From assembly GCA_045124315.1 (NCBI GenBank), contig JBGVLO010000270.1, forward strand, positions 1 through 30,914: a stretch of DNA of 30,914 nt, written 5' to 3'. How positions within the stretch are numbered: the first letter of the stretch is position 1; each line of letters opens with the position of its first letter. Below are positions 22,690 through 30,914 of the stretch, one piece after another. Origin of the DNA: CAG-411 sp045124315 (GTDB lineage Bacteria; Bacillota; Clostridia; Lachnospirales; Lachnospiraceae). The translations under genes and the position numbers were made by a program. The notes below the pieces were generated by a model. The model saw only the letters and a list, made by a program, of their open reading frames with translations. It ran no database searches and had not been told where the DNA came from.

Positions 22690-24384
22690 TTACTTTGTAA
22701 GAATTGTTTCTGCATATGCTAACGCGTCATCAATGTTTTCGCGGAAATTATCGGTTCCAACTAATTCTGTGAAACCAGCCTTTTCCATTGCGTGGTAAGG
22801 TTGTTCTTGTACATGAGAGAAAAGAAGATTGATGTTTTTCTTTTTACAGGTGTCATATAGTCCACGCAAGCTATGTAGTGCAGTAACATCTATGGCAGGC
22901 ACCCCACGCATACGGATGATAACAACTTTTACCTCACCGTGTGTTTCTGCAGTTACATCCATAAACTTATCGGTTGCAGCAAAGAACATTGGTCCAATAA
23001 TTTCATAAACTGCAACACCTACTGGAACATTTTTATAAGACAAGCTATCTGGATCGTTTTCAATGTCTTCTCCATCGTCAACATAATCCCAACCCTGCAT
23101 GGTTGTAACGTCAGACATTCTCTTCATAAATAAGATTGCGGCTAATACGATACCGACTTCGATTGCAACAACTAAATCGAAGATCACAGTTAGAAAGAAA
23201 GTTGTTAACAATACTAAAATATCACTCTTTGGAGAGTGTTTGCAAAGATGGACAAACTCACGCCATCCACACATGTTGTATGCGACCATAATCAATACCG
23301 CAGCTAGAGTTGGCATAGGAATTAATTTTGCGAGTGGCATAAATAATACCAATACTAAAATCAGTGTTACGGAATGAACCATACCTGCAACAGGAGTACG
23401 ACCTCCATTTTTTACATTGGCAGCAGTACGAGCGATTGCCCCAGTAGCAGGAATACCACCGAATAAAGCAGAAAAAATATTACCAGTACCCTGTGCGATC
23501 AATTCCATGTTTGAACGATGCTTGCTTCCAATCATACCATCCGATACCACGCAAGATAATAAAGATTCGATACCTGCCAGGATAGCGATGGTAAAAGCTG
23601 GAGAAATTAAATCCTTTACCATCGGTAAAGTTACATTTGGGATAGAAAACCTTGGTAATGCACTGGTAACATTTTCGTAAGAAGAACCAATAGTCGGTAC
23701 ATCTAAATTTAAAAACTTAACCAATAAGGTTGTTACGATAATAGCAAGTAAGGAAGCAGGAAGTTTATCGGCAATTGCCAATGCTTTCTTTGGCAAACAA
23801 CGTAAAAAGATTGGCCAAATAATATGTATAATCAATGCAATTAATCCTATGATAAAAGCAACAGTATTCATAGTGCCAATGTTTTTTCCAAAACAAATCA
23901 TTTTATCTATGAATTCAGAAGGGACAGACTTTACCTGCAATCCAAGGAAATCTTTCAGCTGTCCTCCTGCTAGGGTAACAGCAATACCAGCCGTGAAACC
24001 AGTTGTGATTGTATAAGGAATATATTTGATCAAACTTCCGAAACGGCACAATCCCATAATAACTAATATTGCACCAGCCATGAGAGAGGCAACCACGAGC
24101 CCGTCATAGCCGTATTGAGCTACAATCCCATAAATAATAGTAACAAATGCAGCTGTAGGTCCACCGATCTGTACACGGCTACCACCTAAAAAGGAAATAA
24201 AGAAACCTGCTACAATTGCGGTGTATAATCCTTGTACAGGTTCTACACCAGATGCGATTGCAAGAGCAATGGATAATGGCAAAGCGATAATTGCCACGAT
24301 AATGCCTGAAATAACATCTTTCACAAATTGCTCCTTCGTATAATTTTTCATGACGGAAAACAATTTTGGTTTTAATTTTTCCAT
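22690..24384 (-). CDS. SulP-family anion transporter with STAS domain
   Basis: An integral membrane transporter of 564 residues for sulfate, bicarbonate or another inorganic anion. The first 430 residues carry about 11-14 membrane helices with SulP signatures: VKDVISGIIVAIIALPLSIALAIASGVEPVQGLYTAI near the start, GGSRVQIGGPTAAF, and TIAILAGIESLLSCVVSDGM. The C-terminal STAS domain (about 445-560) includes KVVIIRMRGVPAIDVTALHSL, the loop that in anti-sigma-antagonist-like domains can carry a regulatory Ser or Thr; here it reads DVTALH. AGGAGG 10 bases before the ATG supports the start. A possible minus-strand promoter (TTGTTA at 24457-24452, TATAAA at 24436-24431) has a 15-base spacer, so it is weak. 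The substrate cannot be read from sequence alone, and no sulfate-assimilation genes adjoin. Confidence 0.93.
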   Translation of the reverse strand: MEKLKPKLFSVMKNYTKEQFVKDVISGIIVAIIALPLSIALAIASGVEPVQGLYTAIVAGFFISFLGGSRVQIGGPTAAFVTIIYGIVAQYGYDGLVVASLMAGAILVIMGLCRFGSLIKYIPYTITTGFTAGIAVTLAGGQLKDFLGLQVKSVPSEFIDKMICFGKNIGTMNTVAFIIGLIALIIHIIWPIFLRCLPKKALAIADKLPASLLAIIVTTLLVKFLNLDVPTIGSSYENVTSALPRFSIPNVTLPMVKDLISPAFTIAILAGIESLLSCVVSDGMIGSKHRSNMELIAQGTGNIFSALFGGIPATGAIARTAANVKNGGRTPVAGMVHSVTLILVLVLFMPLAKLIPMPTLAAVLIMVAYNMCGWREFVHLCKHSPKSDILVLLTTFFLTVIFDLVVAIEVGIVLAAILFMKRMSDVTTMQGWDYVDDGEDIENDPDSLSYKNVPVGVAVYEIIGPMFFAATDKFMDVTAETHGEVKVVIIRMRGVPAIDVTALHSLRGLYDTCKKKNINLLFSHVQEQPYHAMEKAGFTELVGTDNFRENIDDALAYAETILTK

Positions 24385-24520
24385 TTGAATAAACCTCCTA
24401 GAACGTGAAATATTAAAATTGACCCCTTATTTTATACCTAAGCGAAAATTTTAACAAGTAAACAATTTTAAAAATTTCGACAGAAAAATTGTGAAAAAGA
24501 CATAATATTCAAAAAAAGGC

Positions 24521-24549
24521 TTGTAATTCGTGTAGTTTTATGGTAAAAT
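24521..24549 (+). promoter_or_regulatory. carAB promoter
   Basis: TTGTAA (24521-24526), a 17-base spacer, TAAAAT (24544-24549): 5 of 6 in each box. It gives a leader of nearly 200 bases before carA. Confidence 0.65.
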
Positions 24550-24753
24550 CATTACAATTTGAGAAGAAAAAACTCGCAGATGATTCAGTGAAAAAGTTCG
24601 AAGTGAATTCGAACCAAATAAGGTTTTTAGAAGTTAGAAAAAGAAAAGTAGGTCTGGTTAGATGTTATTTTTTTTTGCCCTTTTCTATAATAACAATTTC
24701 TATTCCCATGCTGATGTCAACAAATAAACAAAGAAAGGAATATGGTGTATTAT
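24550..24753 (+). other. carA leader; rest of the SulP-carA intergenic gap
   Basis: The 369-base gap 24385-24753 holds the divergent SulP and carA promoter regions and this leader. In the leader are a 7-bp stem GTTCGAA/TTCGAAC (24596-24614), a short AACCA/TGGTT pairing further on and a run of nine T residues (24668-24676). That order could be an attenuator, but no strong stem abuts the T run. I see no PyrR-binding consensus. A frame from 24540 into carA is out of frame with it and not convincing. Confidence 0.35.
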
Positions 24754-25854
24754 ATGAAAGCTTTTCTTATACTAGAGGACGGAACTGTATTTACAGGAAC
24801 GAGTATTGGAGCCGAGAAAGAAGTAATCAGTGAAATCGTTTTTAACACAGCGATGACAGGTTATTTGGAGGTCTTGACGGATCCAAGTTATGCAGGACAG
24901 GCAGTTACCATGACATATCCAATGATCGGAAACTACGGAGTTTGTTACGAGGATATGGAGTCAACAAAAGCATGGCCAGATGGTTATATTGTAAGAGAGA
25001 TTTCTAGATTGGGCAGCAATTTTAGAAACGAAGTGGGCATTGAAGAGTTTTTGATTAAGAACGATATTCCAGGAATTGCAGGTGTAGATACTCGTGCGCT
25101 TACAAAGATTTTGCGTGAAAAGGGTACTATGAATGGAATGATTACAACAAACGAAAACTATGATCTTGAGACTGTTAAGGCAAAGATTAAAGAATATCAG
25201 GTTCGTAAAGTGGTAGAGAAAGTTACTTGTGAGAGTGTGTGCGAATACAAGCCTGGAGATCTTGGAACAGAAGCAGTTAAGGTTACTAAGAATGTTGCAG
25301 TTATGGATTTTGGATGTAAGAACAACATTATCCGTTGCTTATTAAAGAGAGGATGTGCAGTGAAGGTGTTCCCTGCATTGTCAAAGGCAGAGGATATTAT
25401 TGCTATGAATCCTGATGGAATTATGTTGACAAACGGACCTGGAGATCCTGCTGAGTGTGTGTCGATTATTGAAGAGATTAAGAAGTTATATGCGTCAGGA
25501 ATTCCTATTTTTGCAATTTGCTTAGGTCATCAGTTGATGGCATTGGCTAATGGTGCTAAGACATATAAGATGAAGTATGGTCACAGAGGAGTCAACCATC
25601 CTGTGAAGGATATGAAGAGCGGAAGAGTGTATATTTCTTCACAGAACCATGGATATGTAGTTGATGAGCAGTCCATCGATCCTGAAATTGCAGAAGTTGG
25701 ATTTGTGAATGTAAATGACAAGACAGTTGAAGGATTAAGATATAAGAAACAAAAAGTATTTACTGTACAGTTCCATCCAGAAGCTTGTGGTGGACCAAAA
25801 GATTCTGAATTATTATTTGAAGAGTTTATGAATATGATGGAGGTGTCAAAGTAA
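24754..25854 (+). CDS. carA: Carbamoyl-phosphate synthase small (glutaminase) subunit
   Basis: Glutamine amidotransferase subunit that feeds ammonia to CarB for carbamoyl phosphate, the precursor of pyrimidines and arginine. The 366-residue protein starts MKAFLILEDGTVFTG, as CarA proteins do. The class I glutaminase triad is present: Cys256 in AICLGHQ, and His341 and Glu343 in FHPEACGG. Other family markers are FNTAMTGYLEVLTDPSYAGQ and TNGPGDP. The start is open to question: AGGA at 24736-24739 is well placed for GTG 24745, while ATG 24754 gives the family N-terminus; ATG 24742 is also in frame. The stop is one base before carB, so the two subunits are made from one message. Confidence 0.96.
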   Translation: MKAFLILEDGTVFTGTSIGAEKEVISEIVFNTAMTGYLEVLTDPSYAGQAVTMTYPMIGNYGVCYEDMESTKAWPDGYIVREISRLGSNFRNEVGIEEFLIKNDIPGIAGVDTRALTKILREKGTMNGMITTNENYDLETVKAKIKEYQVRKVVEKVTCESVCEYKPGDLGTEAVKVTKNVAVMDFGCKNNIIRCLLKRGCAVKVFPALSKAEDIIAMNPDGIMLTNGPGDPAECVSIIEEIKKLYASGIPIFAICLGHQLMALANGAKTYKMKYGHRGVNHPVKDMKSGRVYISSQNHGYVVDEQSIDPEIAEVGFVNVNDKTVEGLRYKKQKVFTVQFHPEACGGPKDSELLFEEFMNMMEVSK

Positions 25855-25855
25855 T

Positions 25856-28800
25856 ATGCCAAAGATAGCAGATATTAAAAAAGTATTAGTAATTGGTTCC
25901 GGTCCTATTGTAATCGGACAGGCAGCAGAGTTTGACTACGCAGGAACACAGGCATGTCGTTCTTTGAAGGAAGAAGGTATTGAAGTAGTATTGTTGAATT
26001 CAAATCCTGCTACCATCATGACAGATAAAGACATTGCGGATGAGGTATATATTGAGCCTTTAACAACAGATGTTATCAAGAAGATCATTGAGAAAGAAAA
26101 GCCTGACAGTGTGCTTCCTACATTGGGAGGACAGGCAGCTCTTAACTTAGCCATGGAGTTGGAAGAGAGTGGATACTTGAAAAAAGCCAATGTGCGCTTG
26201 ATTGGAACGACGTCTCTTACTATTAAGAAGGCAGAGGACCGCTTAGAGTTCAAGACCACAATGGAGAAAATCAATGAGCCATGTGCTGCCAGTGAAGTGG
26301 TTACTTCTGTAGAAGATGCTATTGCGTTTACAAATACAATTGGATATCCTGTTGTAATCCGTCCTGCTTACACCCTTGGTGGTAGCGGTGGTGGTATCGC
26401 ACATGATGAAGAACAGTTAGTAGAAATCTGTTCAAATGGTCTTAGACTTAGTCGTGTAGGACAGTGTTTGATCGAGCGTTGTATTGCCGGATGGAAAGAA
26501 GTAGAATACGAAGTTATGCGTGATGGTGCAGGAAACTGTATCACAGTATGTAATATGGAAAATCTTGACCCAGTAGGAGTTCATACTGGTGATAGTATTG
26601 TAGTAGCTCCATCTCAGACTTTGGGAGATAAAGAGTATCAGATGCTTCGTACATCTGCATTGAACATTATTAGCGAATTAGAGATTACAGGTGGATGTAA
26701 TGTGCAGTTTGCGCTTCACCCAACTACCTTCGAATATTGTGTAATTGAAGTTAATCCTCGTGTAAGTAGATCTTCTGCGTTGGCTTCTAAGGCAACTGGA
26801 TATCCAATTGCAAAGGTTGCAGCAAAGATTGCATTGGGTTATACATTGGATGAGATTCCAAATGCGATTACAGGAAAAACATTTGCAAGTTTTGAGCCAA
26901 CTTTGGATTACTGTGTTGTTAAGATTCCTAGATTGCCATTTGATAAGTTTATCTCTGCTAAGAGAACACTTACTACACAGATGAAGGCTACTGGAGAAGT
27001 TATGAGTATCTGTAATAACTTTGAAGGTGCATTAATGAAGGCAATTCGTTCGTTAGAGCAACATTTGGATAGCTTGGCTACAGGAGAATTTACTGAATTC
27101 TCAGTAGAAGACTTGTTAGAACAGTTGCATGTGGTAGATGATCGTAGAATTTATGTGATTGCAGAAGCAATTCGTAAGGGAATTACTTATGATCAGATTC
27201 ATGATATCACAAAGATTGATAAGTGGTTTATTGATAAAATTGCAATCTTGGTTGAGATGGAGCAGAAGTTACAGGAAGAAGGAACAAAGCTCTCAGTTGA
27301 GACCTTGAAAGAAGCAAAGAGAATCGAGTATCCGGATAATGTAATTGCAAAACTTACCGGCATTTCTGAAGCAGAAGTTAAGAAGATGCGTAAGGAAAAC
27401 GGCATTGTGGCCGCATACAAAATGGTTGATACATGTGCGGCTGAGTTTGAGGCTGCTACTCCTTATTACTATAGCTGCTTTGGTAGCGAAAATGAAGTTA
27501 CTGAAGAGAAGACAAAGAAGAAAATTATGGTTCTTGGTTCAGGACCAATTCGAATCGGTCAGGGTATTGAGTTTGACTATTGTTCTGTTCACAGTGTTTG
27601 GGCACTAAAAGAAAAAGGTTATGAGACGATTATTGTAAATAATAACCCAGAGACGGTAAGTACTGACTTTGATATTGCAGATAAGTTGTATTTTGAACCA
27701 TTGACTGCAGAAGATGTAGAGAATATTGTTGATATCGAAAAACCAGACGGAGCCGTGGTTCAGTTTGGTGGACAGACAGCGATTAAGCTTACAGAAGCAC
27801 TTATGAAGATGGGAGTGCCTATCCTTGGTACAAGTGCAGAAAATGTAGACGCTGCGGAAGACAGAGAATTATTTGATAAGATTTTACAGGAATGTGAGAT
27901 ACCAAGAGCAGCAGGTGGAACGGTATTTACAACTGAGGAAGCATTAAAGGTTGCAAACGAGTTGGGATACCCTGTATTGGTTCGTCCTTCTTATGTATTA
28001 GGTGGACAGGGTATGCAGATTGCTGTTTCGGATGATGACATTGTAAAGTTTATGGAAATTATTAATCGTTACGAGCAGGAACATCCAATTCTTGTGGATA
28101 AATATTTGCAAGGTAAAGAAATCGAAGTAGATGCTGTTTGTGATGGGGAAGGTATCTTAATTCCTGGTATCATGGAGCATATTGAGCGTGCTGGTGTTCA
28201 CTCAGGAGATAGTATTTCTGTGTATCCTGCACAATCCTTATCTCAGGATATTATTGATACATTAGTGGAATATACAAGAAGACTTGCAAGATCCTTACAT
28301 GTAATTGGTTTGATCAATATTCAGTTTATCGTGATGGATGGACAGGTGTATGTAATCGAGGTTAACCCTCGTTCCAGTCGTACCGTTCCATATATTAGTA
28401 AAGTAACAAGCATTCCTATTGTGGATCTTGCTACACATGTAATTCTTGGTGCGAAGATACCAGAGTTGGGATATGAATATGGATTGCAAAAGAATTCAGA
28501 CTATATTGCAATTAAGATGCCAGTATTCTCCTTTGAGAAACTTCGTGGAGCAGATATCAGTCTTGGACCTGAGATGAAGTCTACAGGTGAGTGTCTTGGT
28601 ATATCAAAAGACTTCAATGATGCTCTTTATAAGGCATTTTTAGGTGCTAGTGTTGTATTGCCAAAGCATAATAAGATGATTATTAGTGTAAAAGATGAAG
28701 ATAAAGAAGAAATCGTTGAAATTGCTAGAAGATATATGAATTTTGGTTATGAGATTTATGCAACAAGAGGAACAGCTAAAGTATTGAATGCAAATGGTGT

Positions 28801-29056
28801 TAAGGCTACTCCTGTAAATCGTATTGATCAGGAATCACCAACATTGATGGACTTGTTGCTTGGTCATCAAATCGATTTGGTAATCGATACACCTACAAGA
28901 GATGATAAGAACAGAGATGGATTTATCATTCGTAGAACAGCTATTGAGACTGGTGTAAACTGTCTTACTGCTTTAGATACAGCAAGAGCTTTGATTTCAA
29001 GTTTAGAAACACAACAAAATGGTATTTCTGATGTAATTGATATTGCGAAAATATAA
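25856..29056 (+). CDS. carB: Carbamoyl-phosphate synthase large subunit
   Basis: Synthesises carbamoyl phosphate from bicarbonate, two ATP and ammonia channelled from CarA. The 1066-residue length is standard. It has the internal duplication of the family: the first half begins KKVLVIGSGPIVIGQAAEFDYAG and the second begins near residue 557 with KIMVLGSGPIRIGQGIEFDYC. Each half has an ATP-grasp domain (RPAYTLGGSGGGIA in the first, RPSYVLGGQGMQI in the second, and VIEVNPR in both). The allosteric MGS-like domain fills the last 130 or so residues (KHNKMIISVKDEDKEEIVEI and on, with TRGTAKVL). The ribosome binding site GGAGGTG sits inside the end of carA. The context is an isolated carAB pair without other pyr or arg genes. 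Confidence 0.97.
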   Translation: MPKIADIKKVLVIGSGPIVIGQAAEFDYAGTQACRSLKEEGIEVVLLNSNPATIMTDKDIADEVYIEPLTTDVIKKIIEKEKPDSVLPTLGGQAALNLAMELEESGYLKKANVRLIGTTSLTIKKAEDRLEFKTTMEKINEPCAASEVVTSVEDAIAFTNTIGYPVVIRPAYTLGGSGGGIAHDEEQLVEICSNGLRLSRVGQCLIERCIAGWKEVEYEVMRDGAGNCITVCNMENLDPVGVHTGDSIVVAPSQTLGDKEYQMLRTSALNIISELEITGGCNVQFALHPTTFEYCVIEVNPRVSRSSALASKATGYPIAKVAAKIALGYTLDEIPNAITGKTFASFEPTLDYCVVKIPRLPFDKFISAKRTLTTQMKATGEVMSICNNFEGALMKAIRSLEQHLDSLATGEFTEFSVEDLLEQLHVVDDRRIYVIAEAIRKGITYDQIHDITKIDKWFIDKIAILVEMEQKLQEEGTKLSVETLKEAKRIEYPDNVIAKLTGISEAEVKKMRKENGIVAAYKMVDTCAAEFEAATPYYYSCFGSENEVTEEKTKKKIMVLGSGPIRIGQGIEFDYCSVHSVWALKEKGYETIIVNNNPETVSTDFDIADKLYFEPLTAEDVENIVDIEKPDGAVVQFGGQTAIKLTEALMKMGVPILGTSAENVDAAEDRELFDKILQECEIPRAAGGTVFTTEEALKVANELGYPVLVRPSYVLGGQGMQIAVSDDDIVKFMEIINRYEQEHPILVDKYLQGKEIEVDAVCDGEGILIPGIMEHIERAGVHSGDSISVYPAQSLSQDIIDTLVEYTRRLARSLHVIGLINIQFIVMDGQVYVIEVNPRSSRTVPYISKVTSIPIVDLATHVILGAKIPELGYEYGLQKNSDYIAIKMPVFSFEKLRGADISLGPEMKSTGECLGISKDFNDALYKAFLGASVVLPKHNKMIISVKDEDKEEIVEIARRYMNFGYEIYATRGTAKVLNANGVKATPVNRIDQESPTLMDLLLGHQIDLVIDTPTRDDKNRDGFIIRRTAIETGVNCLTALDTARALISSLETQQNGISDVIDIAKI

Positions 29057-29162
29057 TACTGAATGATAACTATTCGGGATAGTTACAGTATGCAATATTT
29101 TTGAAAGATATATATAGAAGAATGGTTGAGTTGATCAATTGACAGCTCAACCATTCTTTTTT
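29056..29162 (+). terminator. Two hairpins after carB; the second is a strong terminator
   Basis: The first overlaps the carB stop: ATACTG and TAACTAT (29056-29073, 5-base bulge) pair with ATAGTTACAGTAT (29079-29091). The second is a 12-bp perfect stem, AGAATGGTTGAG (29119-29130) with CTCAACCATTCT (29146-29157), running into six T residues, a classic Rho-independent terminator. Confidence 0.85.
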
Positions 29163-29289
29163 GTGCAGAAGTAATAGATTTGTTTGGGATATTAGCCCGA
29201 TATGTTGGTGGATGTGTGGTGGAACGGGTGAATGAGGTTGGTGTAAATAGCTAATAAAAGAGGATATTATATGGCAATCTTTGGTTGTA

Positions 29290-29318
29290 TTGAACCATGC
29301 TGTGTGTTATTATATTAA
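29290..29318 (+). promoter_or_regulatory. Possible promoter of the protein kinase gene
   Basis: TTGAAC (29290-29295), 17 bases, TATTAA (29313-29318); TATATT at 29311 with a 15-base spacer is an alternative. Weak, but it is the only candidate between the carB terminator and the start codon. Confidence 0.35.
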
Positions 29319-29362
29319 TAATGGGGTACGTGTAAACTATTATTAGAAAAGGGAAGATGGGT

Positions 29363-30914
29363 ATGGAAGAAATATTTAGATTGAGAGATTATGAGCCATT
29401 ATGGAATGAGTGGGTAGTTGATAAACAGGTGTGTGAAGGCAACTTGTCCAATGTGTATGAAGTGAAAAATGAAAAGAAAACTGCTATCATCAAAGTGATT
29501 TCGGTTCCTAAATTACAAATAGAAGGAAGAGCGGCCAGCCAGTCCAATATGGAGAATCAGGAAGCAATGAGTGGCTTTTTTAAGGATGTAGTTGAGGCGT
29601 TAGAAACGGAATTAGAACGAATTAGTGTGCTGAACAATATTCCTAATATTCTTGGCTATCAACAATATGAGGCATTTGAACGAAGACAAGATGTAGGGTA
29701 TGATCTTGTGCTTTTGATGGACAAGGAAGAAAACTTATCTGATTATTTGAAGAAAAATAATCAGATTAAAAATGATGGGATTGTAAAGCTGATCCGGGAA
29801 GCTGCTTGGATTCTGGAACAGGCACATAGAGAGGGAATCATACATAAAGATTTGAAACCTGAAAATATATTTGTCAAGGAAAATGGTGAATGTATGGTTG
29901 GGGATTTTGCTATGGCCAGAAAGGTAGATAGTTATCAATCAAGAAATCAGAGAAAGATAGAGCCGGCTTATATTGCGCCAGAAGTTTTGTCAGATTATGA
30001 TTATGATGTGTCTACGGATATTTATGCACTAGGAGTGGTTTTGTATGCTCTGCTGAATGATCAATATGTTCCGGGAGAATTGATAAATAGAAGATTTCAA
30101 ACGAAAGTTCCCAGACCTGTACGCGCTGGTGAGAGACTGTCTGAATTGGTGTTAAAGGCAATTGCATATCGAAAGAATGAACGGTTTTCGTCGGCAGAGG
30201 AATTTTTTCATGCATTGAGTCAGCTAACAGAGCAGGATTTTGCATATCCATCAAGTTATGTTTCTGAGGAAGAGAAGAAAAGGAGACGAGAAGAAGAGGC
30301 TGCCATTAGAAAGGCTAGGCTAGAGCGCGAGAAGCAGAAAAGGGAAGAGGCAGAAAGAAAAAGAGAAGAAGAACAGAAAGAATTAGAACGCAAACAAAAG
30401 GAAATAGAAGAAGCAAAAGCCAGAGAAGAAGAGAAAAAGAGAAGAGAAGAAGCGCTTGCGAAAGCGAGGGAGGAGGAAGCAAAGAGAAAAGAAGAAGAGC
30501 TTATAAGAGCGCGGGAAGAAGCAAAAAGAAAAGAAGAGGAACTTGCAAAAGCGAGAGCGGAAGAAGCAAAGAGGAAAGAGGAAGAACTTGAAAAGAAGCA
30601 ACAAATAAAGGAAGAACAGAAAGCGGAGAAGCAACGAAAAATCGAAGTAAAGCAAAGAATTAAGAGGGAAGAGAAGGAACAAAGGGAGAATATTAAGAAG
30701 CAGAGAAAAGAAGAGAGACAGCAGAAAAGAAAAAACAAGATAGAAGAGTTAAAAAATACAGTTAGAAAAGGAAAAGAGGCACGGGCAAAACAAAAGGAAG
30801 AAAAAGAAAAGTGCAAGCTAGAACAAACTAGAGAGCGGGAAGAAGAAAGATTACAGAAGGAGCAGCAACGCAAAGAAGTAGAGGAGAGAGAAAGACAGGA
30901 GAGAGAACGCAAAG
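29363..30914 (+). CDS. Serine/threonine protein kinase with long charged helix, 3' end outside window
   Basis: A Hanks-type protein kinase, open to the right edge (517 complete codons visible). Kinase landmarks: a relaxed glycine loop CEGNLSNVYEV (24-34), Lys44 in TAIIKVI, catalytic loop HKDLKPEN with Asp163, Lys165 and Asn168, Mg-binding Asp181 in DFAMAR (Ala183 where most kinases have Gly), APE as IAPE, and STDIYALGVVLY. The kinase domain ends near residue 290. From about 297 onward more than 200 residues are almost only Glu, Lys, Arg, Ala and Gln, with repeats of the kind EEAKRKEEELAKAR. That predicts a single charged helix or coiled coil. No membrane segment or PASTA domain is visible so far. 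The ATG at 29363 lies 7 to 8 bases after GGGAA; an ATG at 29357 is also in frame. Substrates are unknown. Confidence 0.85.
   Translation, partial: MEEIFRLRDYEPLWNEWVVDKQVCEGNLSNVYEVKNEKKTAIIKVISVPKLQIEGRAASQSNMENQEAMSGFFKDVVEALETELERISVLNNIPNILGYQQYEAFERRQDVGYDLVLLMDKEENLSDYLKKNNQIKNDGIVKLIREAAWILEQAHREGIIHKDLKPENIFVKENGECMVGDFAMARKVDSYQSRNQRKIEPAYIAPEVLSDYDYDVSTDIYALGVVLYALLNDQYVPGELINRRFQTKVPRPVRAGERLSELVLKAIAYRKNERFSSAEEFFHALSQLTEQDFAYPSSYVSEEEKKRRREEEAAIRKARLEREKQKREEAERKREEEQKELERKQKEIEEAKAREEEKKRREEALAKAREEEAKRKEEELIRAREEAKRKEEELAKARAEEAKRKEEELEKKQQIKEEQKAEKQRKIEVKQRIKREEKEQRENIKKQRKEERQQKRKNKIEELKNTVRKGKEARAKQKEEKEKCKLEQTREREEERLQKEQQRKEVEERERQERERK

Noticed and set aside
24540..24833. 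97-codon frame overlapping the carA start
   Set aside because: It begins inside the carA promoter -10 region and runs out of frame into carA; composition unlike a real protein.
30256..30912. 218-residue Ser/Phe/Leu-rich minus-strand frame, which looks like a membrane protein
   Set aside because: It is antisense to the Glu/Lys/Arg helix of the kinase; GAA, AAG and AGA codons read backwards give Phe, Leu and Ser.

Overview
The window looks like a stretch of core chromosome from a low-GC, Gram-positive gut Clostridium relative, most likely a Lachnospiraceae. The reasons are AT-rich codon use, strong AGGAGG-type ribosome binding sites, a large secreted multi-domain alpha-amylase with Pro/Thr linkers, a SleC-like spore-cortex protein, a phage phi3T-type thymidylate synthase and a perfect CIRCE heat-shock operator. 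The assignment comes from reading protein families by eye. I see no rRNA, tRNA, CRISPR array, transposase, phage module or recognisable defence island.

Layout. Bases 1-6.3 kb: the 3' part of the amylase gene, a cytidylate-kinase-like gene and gltX, each followed by a hairpin. 6.3-8.6 kb: a short UvrD-family helicase convergent with a small DtxR-type metal regulator. 8.7-12.6 kb: a probable two-gene operon of an Uup-type ABC-F ATPase and a GlgX-like GH13 protein that has lost its catalytic residues. Its stop codon lies inside a perfect CIRCE element. 12.6-15.2 kb: htpG with a structured leader, then a nested inverted-repeat element of about 260 bp. 15.3-17.7 kb: a repeat-rich lipoprotein, and on the minus strand a GNAT acetyltransferase with a degenerate HAD-like front half and a CmpB-like membrane protein. 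17.7-19.5 kb: thyA and a membrane-anchored polysaccharide deacetylase. 19.5-24.4 kb: a palindrome-rich spacer, then three minus-strand genes (unknown 396-aa protein, SleC-like protein, SulP anion transporter). 24.5-29.1 kb: carA-carB. 29.36 kb to the right edge: an open-ended protein kinase gene whose kinase domain is followed by more than 200 residues of charged helix.

How the genes fit together. Most are independent housekeeping units. Two themes recur. One is alpha-glucan metabolism: an apparently active secreted amylase and an apparently inactive cytoplasmic GlgX relative about 7 kb apart. The other is stress and sporulation: HtpG under CIRCE, the SleC-like protein, the deacetylase and the kinase. 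The observations most worth following up are the triple loss of catalytic residues in the GlgX-like protein, the CIRCE element that is at once coding end, terminator and operator, the nested palindrome after htpG, and the kinase with DFA in place of DFG. I did not find a clear new multi-gene system.
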